Shown one piece after another: positions 57,711 to 64,000 of a stretch of 64,000 nt of DNA. Origin of the DNA: Neoceratodus forsteri (taxonomy: Eukaryota; Chordata; Ceratodontiformes; Ceratodontidae); the NCBI GenBank assembly GCA_016271365.2, contig CM028131.1:283214001-283278000 (forward strand). Reading direction: 5' to 3'. Every line of letters starts with the position of its first letter. Within the stretch, counting starts at the first letter, position 1. A program made the position numbers and the translations under genes. Under the pieces are notes generated by a model. It was not told where the DNA came from, ran no database searches, and saw only the letters and a list, made by a program, of their open reading frames with translations.

Positions 57711-59012
57711 TGTAACCCCTCACTCCTGCCTTTTTAGCAAAACGACAGGTGGCATGCTGTTGAAGCTGACAGCAGTACCTGGTGGGGACTGGGTTCAGGG
57801 AGGATGAGGTTACTCGGCACAGGGGGGGCCTAGGTTTGGCTACTCTGCACAGGGGCACCCAAGTAAATCCGAACACAGGAAGCAATAACTGTAATGTCCA
57901 GAACCAGGAATGGGGTTCTTCAGTGTGGCTTTTATTCACATCCAAGCTGAACAAACAAAGCATAGATGGACCCCCACAGGGCTACATTTCCTGGTAATGC
58001 AGATTAGAGACTACAGAACACTTTATCACTATTTCCAGCCCTCAGGCTCTAAACCCACCAGGCACATATCTGGGTACTTCCCTCATCACTGGCCAAGTGC
58101 CTGAGGTAAAGTAGAAATCCACAGAAGAAATCCGTAGAGGTGGACCTGGTCACTAAAGATGGGGGGCCACCCATCTCCAGCTCCCACAGCCCATACCCAG
58201 CCATTTCTCTGGAAACTGCACAATTCCTTTACTGAACTTTCAAATGTAGATTCTCGGTAGACTTCTATCACATTTCCTGTACATATCATTTGCATCCCAA
58301 CAAGCTGTGGACATGAACCTACTTTTACTTTGCTTAGCCCATTACTCTAGGCTTCCACTATTTTAGTAGTTCAATCCCCACATTGTCACACAAGTCTCAG
58401 GGTGAAAAACATAGGCCTTGAGAGCAACAGACATTCACCCTCACGTTGCAGGGTCCCAAGGCAATTCACAAATCTTGTTCATTCCCAGAAAACTCTGGAA
58501 CACATAGACAAACTTTTCCTTTACAAGCAGAATAGGGGTTGCACCAGCAGTCTGCAGGGAACCCTTTCCTGCCCCATCCCCGAAGGAGGGGCACTGAGAC
58601 CCGAAAATAGCGGTCTCCACCACTTCAATAATCTTCTGTGTCTCTCTTTAAGGTGGAGACACACACCCTTTTAGACTAAAAGTAGCCCTCTGTCAGGGCT
58701 GAGGCTCCTAGAGCCTTCACTGAGCTGCTTTCTCAGCAAGCTCCCAACTTCACACTGAACTGACTCACACTCAACTGAAGACTGACTTCAAAACTTCTCA
58801 ACGTTCTAACCAACTCCCTTGCTGCAGATTCCAATGTGGCTCATGCAGCTGCGATAGTTCTATTGGTGATGTCATCCCTCAGTCTCAGCTGAGACTGAGA
58901 ACAGAGTGAGACAGTGTGAAACCCATTTACCTGGAGTTTCACAAGCTGCCTTCCCTGCTTACCACTAGGTCTTACTGGGATTCTAGTAACCACGGGTAAC
59001 AAGGGGGTTACA
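57711..59012 (-). repeat. 3' LTR of the pol-less element
   Basis: This LTR is 1302 bp. On the minus strand it starts TGTAACCCCC (59012) and ends GGGGTTACA (57711), with AATAAA at 57936-57931. It shares blocks with 62981-64000 over its whole 3' part but lacks a 187-bp segment present there (63318-63504) and has 17 extra bases near 57757. Confidence 0.92.
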
Positions 59013-59443
59013 CTCACCCTTGACCAGGAAAATGACTGTCTGCAGTCATTATTTACCCGGCCTTAGGCCATCCCACCCTATGTGCTACCTGCGGAGGGGG
59101 GTGATCAGGCCCCCTCCTACCATGTGCAAGCACAGGCAGGCAACACTAAGGGCCTAGAGGCCTTTAGCTGACATATCAGCCTCTACACTATCCACTTACT
59201 ATGGACACCTAATGGCTCTGGTAGAACCATCCAGAGCATAGCCCTGATAGATCAGCACTGCGGTCCCTACTGCAGGTCAGGGCCACAGCCCATCTATCCC
59301 CCCTAACCCTCTAGGGAAAACCTATCTGCCTTTAACCTAATACCCCAAAAACAAAAGCAACCCGGGGATCTCCCTGACCTTGGGCAACCTGCAACCACGC
59401 ACCATTAAAATACCACATTTTATACCATTTTACTGCCTCCTCC

Positions 59444-59602
59444 CTACCCCCACAACCACACCTGTGGAAGGAAAGGGTTAATACAGTAATAACAACCATA
59501 ACACCACCAGTACTTTAAATTTCTACACACTAAGCACTGATGAGAAACTCCGATGAGCCCCATCTCCTCTTCTTGTCTTCTCTTCTGTCTTCCCAGGAAC
59601 AC
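59444..59602 (-). other. Possible terminal coding exon, Arg-rich start
   Basis: On the minus strand a strong acceptor (tttctttttcttacag, AG at 59604-59603) opens a frame GRQKRRQEEEMGLIG, continuing with Cys-rich CLVCRNLKYWWCYGCYYC to a stop at 59444. The donor CTG/GTAAGT at 59984-59979 would give a 382-base intron. The function is unknown; the basic cluster and clustered cysteines are simply what is visible. The splice prediction is by eye. Confidence 0.4.
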
Positions 59603-60008
59603 CTGTAAGAAAAAGAAAGACAACACACACTCCTAATCTGCATACACAGTCTACCTAGACCCCTCCCATCAAAACACTGCAGAATCCCAAAAATATTTTT
59701 TTAGAAAAGGGTAGAAAAACAGTATTTACATTAGAAAACAGCAACATTATTTGCAATACACAATTGGGGGGGTATGGAGTGCCCTAAAAGTCCCAACTAG
59801 TGACCACAATGCCCGAAGGCTAGTCCAATAAAGAGTCTCTCCTGGGCCGGAGCCCGGTGAAGCATAGTTCTAACAGGCCAAAGTCCCAAAGGGGAGAGTC
59901 TTTGAGGACAGTTCACACATTTTGAAGTCTGCTAGTGTAGGGTGTGTACTGCAATGTCATAAAGATAGAAAAGTTCGGACTTACCAGCCACTTGTAGTAT
60001 GGAAATTC

Positions 60009-60356
60009 TTAACCGACCTGCACCTCTGATGAAGACTCTCCCTGGCAGCATTTCTTCTGATACAGCTGGGCGGACATCTTCCAGGAACCACAGGAGGGCA
60101 CGTCTGGGAACTGCTGGATTGATGTCATCTCTGGAGATGGAACCTTAGAACAGGAACAAAAAGAAAACAGCTGGTTCGACGTCATCCGATTACCAGGCAA
60201 TGAACAGGATACAGCTGGGCTGGTGTCCTCTCTGGATCTGAAGTCATCTGGTGGGCCAGTCGATGGTTTCTGGAAAGGCCAGTACACTGTAGACTGATGA
60301 ATGTGGGGCACCTGAGTCCTGGATGTCCATATTGGCGGATCAATAAGGCACTTCAC
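60009..60356 (-). other. Repeat-bearing open frame, possibly coding
   Basis: The frame contains four degenerate repeats opening EDTSPAVS, RMTSNQLF, EMTSIQQF and KMSAQLYQ, spaced 14-19 residues apart. At the DNA level they are copies of a short cagctgg-gtc unit. An acceptor-like ttttgttcctgttctaag lies inside (AG at 60145-60144), and a donor GTAAGT follows at 59984, so 60143-59985 could be an exon. No family is recognised. Confidence 0.35.
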
Positions 60357-60443
60357 AGTCTGGTGTGGCAGTATTGACTACCACTGCTCGGCTTTCCATT
60401 TAGTAGGCATGGGCACATTTGCTGAGAGGTTCTTGCACTGAGG

Positions 60444-61583
60444 TCAATAGTACCGGGGGTCAGGAGCTTGAATTATTATCCTGTCTGGGTGCACATAATT
60501 CACACAGTGAGAGATTTCACGTCCCTCTCTGTCAACTATTCTCACTCTGTCTATAAACAGTGTCCTGCCTCTCTTCCACTGAGTATACTTCTCGTGAAAC
60601 AGTCTATTCTTTACATGCTTGTTGGCTCCTGGGTGCACACTTTTCACTGCTTCATCCCAGATCCAGGATTTCCTGCAGTTCTCAATCTCTTCCCAGGCTT
60701 TCTGAGGAAAGGTAGGAAAGGTCATACCATAGATCTCATTTGCCTTCCTACGAACCAGTCTCGCCTCTTTACTTGATTTGGTCAATCTGAGACCACTGGC
60801 CTAGCTTGGGGTGGCGAGTCCTGGTTCTGCCAGCTACGCATCCTTAAAGAAATTAGAAACGGATCCCTGACTTCTTCCTCTTGCGAAGCCAGGGCAGTGG
60901 CATCACCACTTTCTTCCATACATTCCTCCGAGGCAAGATCTTGAGGCTGTGTACCCGTTCCTTTTTCACAAGGCCACATAGGTTCCCCCTTATCTTCCTC
61001 TTCACTGAGGATCTGAGCCCAGGAGTGAGCAGTCGTTCTCACTCCTGAGACTATCCACTCATCACTAGGCGCGGAGGTCGACACCTCCCACTCAAAGGCC
61101 TCCCGCATCTCATCTTCGCCTAAGAGACTTGTGCTAGGCCCCACAGGGGTCTATTGATGCTTTATCCGAACTTTCCTTCTGGGATCCAGCATCTGAAACT
61201 TCAACTTCTGGTTCTGTCTCTAACTCTGCACCCTCTAGCTTTGTGCCACACTCCCCTGCGGGGCCTTCCTCCGCAGGCTCCGCCTGGTGCTGTGTGCTGC
61301 CAACTGCAGATTCCTGAATTTTTGTCCATGTGGGAGCCAAACGAATTGGAGGTGCTTTATACAAGCCATATTTTTCTAGGCATCCAGCACAGTGAGGAAT
61401 CATGAAGACGTCCCTTCTAGCTCTCAAGCATATTTGACATACGTGCACTGGATAACCAGGAACCGCCACATGAGGAGGCAGCTGTCCTCCATAGCACCAC
61501 TTTTCGATATCCCTCAGTCTATTTACTGGTGCTGTTACTGCAACCCGGGCATGATCTGAGTAACGAGCTGGTCCTGAGGTCAT
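60444..61583 (-). CDS. Unrecognised cysteine-motif ORF of the pol-less LTR element, two frameshifts
   Basis: Three abutting open stretches, 61583-61134, 61144-60782 and 60785-60444, lie in successive frames. The second and third have no ATG, and the first junction falls in a G-run (GTGGGGCC), so they look like one frame of about 380 codons broken by two small indels. The first part starts MTSGPARYSDHARVA and has CQICLRARRDVF followed by HCAGC: a CX2C-X12-CX2C pattern typical of a zinc ribbon or finger (about residues 48-67). An acidic Glu/Ser-rich middle follows. The last part is basic and aromatic (KARGR-like blocks: RLVRRKANEIYGMTF, WKRGRTLFIDRVRIVDREG). I recognise no family; a Gag-like or DNA/RNA-binding role is possible but unproven. 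The ATG lies two bases after a splice-acceptor-like site. Confidence 0.6.
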
Positions 61584-61585
61584 AA

Positions 61586-62155
61586 CTGCAGAAAAACAAA
61601 CAAAAGTTCACTGTAACTGAAAGTCCCACTTTATTGAACACACTCTTTAGTTGTAAAATGGCTCCTCTGCTGCTGTGTTTACTTTACTACCCCACCCTGT
61701 AATGTCGGCGGCAGCACTCCTGTGCATCAATATTCAAAATCTGGGTCAAGCCACTGCGCACCCGATTTACATAAACTACTGATAAGTTTTGCTCAAACTG
61801 CACCACTTGCTCTGTTCTTGCTTTAAACACATTTACAGGATTTTCCATGGACTTTTTACATGCTGGTAACATTTATTTGATTCAAAGTCCTTTAAAGCTT
61901 CAGGTTTTTAGCACAGGATTGCCTGTATAACTAGTGCTGCACATTGGCTACAAACTCACAGTCTCTCTCTGGCTTTAAACTTTAAACTGAGGCTGAATTC
62001 ATTACTATGCACACAGTCAATGGCTTAACAGACTTGCACTTGCTGGCAGGACTTTACACAGTCGTTACTTGCAAAGCGACTACACTGCTGCACACACATT
62101 TATATGGCATAGGGCAGAAAATCACTGTTTGAGCAGTTTCTAGGTTGTTACTTAC
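61586..62155 (-). other. Predicted leader intron
   Basis: On the minus strand a donor ACA/GTAAGT (62155-62150) and an acceptor with branch-like and pyrimidine-rich sequence ending tttgtttttctgcag (AG at 61587-61586) bound 570 bases. The ORF start codon lies two bases downstream of the acceptor. This arrangement suggests the ORF is expressed from a spliced LTR-initiated transcript. Prediction is by eye. Confidence 0.45.
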
Positions 62156-62956
62156 TGTTATCAGTAGCAGTTTGCTGCGATGGGGAGAAATAGCCTGCAG
62201 CCAGTTCTTGGAGGCCTCAGAACAGAAACGGGCAGGCAGTCCTACCGATCGTCTTTTCGATCACCAAACTTGCAATTCCGATGATTGTTTAGGGGGTTGA
62301 ACCCGATTTTAAACAAGATAGTCTATTTTTACAAAGTTTACAGCGATTTTAACACTCTGCGATGCTCCTCCACTAGCCAGTACGTGCACTCCACTCATAC
62401 TCCGTCTCGAATGCTAGGGCAGTCACTGTAGAGCTGGCTGAGGAGCGGGACTGATCTCAGTCTGACCAATCACACGACGCCATGCAAATGAGCCTCTTCT
62501 TCCTCGCAAGGGCTGTTCTCTTCACGGCGGTCATCGAGCAGGCAAATTTAAACTGCAGAATGCAACTTTTTTTTCTTTACCAACTGACTCCACGGCGGGA
62601 GCCCATTTCAGCCATTTAATATAGCCATTACACCTGCAAGTCTCTCAATTCATTCAGAAAGCATTTCCAACGTCCAGGGCACAATTTTCCTGTTGCTACC
62701 CCTAGTCTTGCACACTTCTCTTTACAACATTTAATTTTACAAGCAGGCAAAAATGCTGTAAACAATTATGATGCAGGACAAGGGCACACTCTTTGGCTTT
62801 ACTGCTCCTTGGTAAACAGTTGGCAATTTTAAACAGCAGCACAAGATCCACAGCACACAGCAACACACTAGGGAAATTGCTTTAGCTTTGGGGTTACCCA
62901 CTGCCAGATAGCCAAAACGCTAGCCCCCTTGCCCAAGCACCTTCCTCCCTGAACAA

Positions 62957-62976
62957 AATCCAAAGCGGTGCCTCCA
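62957..62976 (-). promoter_or_regulatory. Primer-binding site, tRNA-Thr-like
   Basis: Four bases inside the LTR edge the minus strand reads TGGAGGCACCGCTTTGGATT. The first 13 bases match, from memory, the complement of the vertebrate tRNA-Thr 3' end. This fixes the orientation of the element and is the same primer type as at 18677. Confidence 0.75.
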
Positions 62977-62980
62977 TTTT

Positions 62981-64000
62981 TGTAACCCCTCACTCCTGCC
63001 TTTTTAGCAAAACGAAAGCTGACAACAGTACCTGGTGGGGACTGGGTTCGGGGAGGATGAGGTTACTCTACACAGGGGACCTAGGTTTGGCTACTCTGCA
63101 CAGGGGCACCCAAGTAAATCCGAACACAGGAAGCAATAACTGTAATGTCCAGAACCAGGAATGGGATTCTTCAGTGTGGCTTTTATTCACATCCAAGCTG
63201 AACAAACAAAGCATAGACGGACCCCCATGGGGCTACATTTCCTGGTAATGCAGATTAGAGACTACAGAACACTTTATCACTATTTCCAGCCCTCAGGCTC
63301 TAAACCCACCAGGCACACAGCCCGGGTGCACGCAGCTTTGGGTACACAGCCCGGCATGCACACTACTTGGGTTTTCCACTGGCCCGGCTCCCCCCGGCCA
63401 TGATCCACGGTCCATTTGAGGAATGAACCAATTATACTGTTGTGGCTCCCCAAACCACACTAGAGTCTTCGACTCTTAGAGAGAATTTTCCTTACAATCC
63501 CATGTCTGGGTACTTCCCTCATCACTGGCCAAGTGCCTGAGGTAAAGTAGAAATCCACAGAAGAAATCCGTAGAGGTGGACCTGGTCACTAAAGATGGGG
63601 GGCCACCCACCTCCAGCTCCCACAGCCCATACCCGGCCATTTCTCTGGAAACTGCACAATTCCTTTACTGAACTTTCAAATGTAGATTCTGGGTAGATGT
63701 CCGTCACATCTCCTCAGTATCATTGCATCCCAACAAGCTGTGGACTTGAACCTACTTTTACTTTGCTTAGCCCATTACTCTAGGCTTCCACTATTTTAGT
63801 AGTTCAATCCCCACATTGTCACTCAAGTCCCAGGGTGAAAAACATAGGCCCTTTTAGCAAGAGCAGACATTCACCCTCACGTTGCAGGTGCCCCACAGGC
63901 AATTCACAAATCTTCTTGTTCTCCCAAATAAACTCTGGAACACATAGGCAGCTTTTCCTTTACAAGCAGAATTAGGGGGTTGCCCCAGGAATCTGCAGGG
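62981..64000 (-). repeat. 5' LTR of the pol-less element, cut by the window end
   Basis: Its inner end (GGGGTTACA on the minus strand) is at 62981. At least 1020 bp are visible, including AATAAA near 63187. It is homologous to 57711-59012 but contains a 187-bp extra segment at 63318-63504 and more substitutions than the gypsy LTR pair, so this element appears older than the one at 17060. Confidence 0.9.

Larger units (their letters stand above)
57711..64000 (-). mobile_element. Pol-less minus-strand LTR retrotransposon, partial
   Basis: Two LTR copies in direct orientation (57711-59012, and 62981 to the window end) bracket about 3.97 kb. Orientation is minus: an AATAAA is read at 57936-57931, and a tRNA-Thr-like primer site lies inside next to the right-hand LTR. 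The internal region has no recognisable protease, RT, RNase H or integrase. Instead it has an unrecognised ORF (60444-61583), splice-like signals and a repeat-bearing frame. Ends (TGTAACCCC...GGGGTTACA) and primer site match those of the gypsy element at 17060, which could therefore supply the missing enzymes. The right flank and target duplication are outside the window. Confidence 0.85.

Noticed and set aside
57711..59012. Reading the pol-less element as plus-strand
   Set aside because: The termini are palindromic and do not decide orientation, but the primer-binding site at 62957-62976 and the AATAAA at 57936-57931 both require the minus strand.

Overview
This 64 kb window is vertebrate nuclear DNA made almost entirely of transposable elements and their remains. 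I found no host protein-coding gene, rRNA, functional tRNA, CRISPR array or bacterial-style operon. The mixture points to a large, repeat-rich tetrapod genome: CR1 LINEs ending in ATTCTATG-like octamers, L2-type LINEs with short tandem 3' tails, L1-type LINEs, a MIR/CORE-like SINE, Ty3/gypsy elements with a PNMA-like Gag, and hAT-type and palindromic MITEs. An amphibian (a caecilian would fit) is my best guess; sequence alone does not prove it.

Layout. 0.2-6.2 kb: a plus-strand CR1 split by an antisense CR1, followed by another CR1 3' end that holds a MIR-like SINE, then (6.24-6.83 kb) a roughly 590-bp tRNA-derived SINE. 8.2-10.1 kb: a solo gypsy LTR with a 4-bp target duplication. 10.57-10.72 kb: a hAT-type MITE with an 8-bp target duplication. 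12.3-14.6 kb: another CR1. 17.06-26.77 kb: a complete Ty3/gypsy retrotransposon (LTR, tRNA-Thr-like primer site, PNMA-like gag, protease, RT/RNase H, integrase, C-terminal ORF, LTR) with many frameshifts. 27-39 kb: mostly unassigned DNA with SINE copies, a 556-bp palindrome, tandem repeats, and LINE and L1-ORF1 fragments. 39-44 kb: L2-type fragments and three local repeat arrays. 45-52.3 kb: a nearly full-length L2-like LINE interrupted by a CR1 (46.46-49.43 kb) and by a SINE (50.81-51.36 kb). 54.6-57.3 kb: an antisense L1 carrying an inverted-repeat insertion and a short duplication. 57.7-64 kb: a minus-strand LTR element that shares termini and primer site with the gypsy element but has no pol; it carries an unrecognised, probably spliced, cysteine-motif ORF and runs off the window.

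How the parts relate. The gypsy element could supply reverse transcriptase and integrase to the pol-less LTR element, because both have TGTAACCCC...GGGGTTACA termini and a threonine-tRNA-like primer site. LINE machinery (L1 or L2/CR1 type) presumably moved the two SINE families. The two LTRs of the gypsy element differ mostly by single-base indels, so many frameshifts here may be sequencing or assembly errors rather than true decay. The clearest candidates for something undescribed are the pol-less LTR element with its unknown ORF and the long tRNA-derived SINE family.
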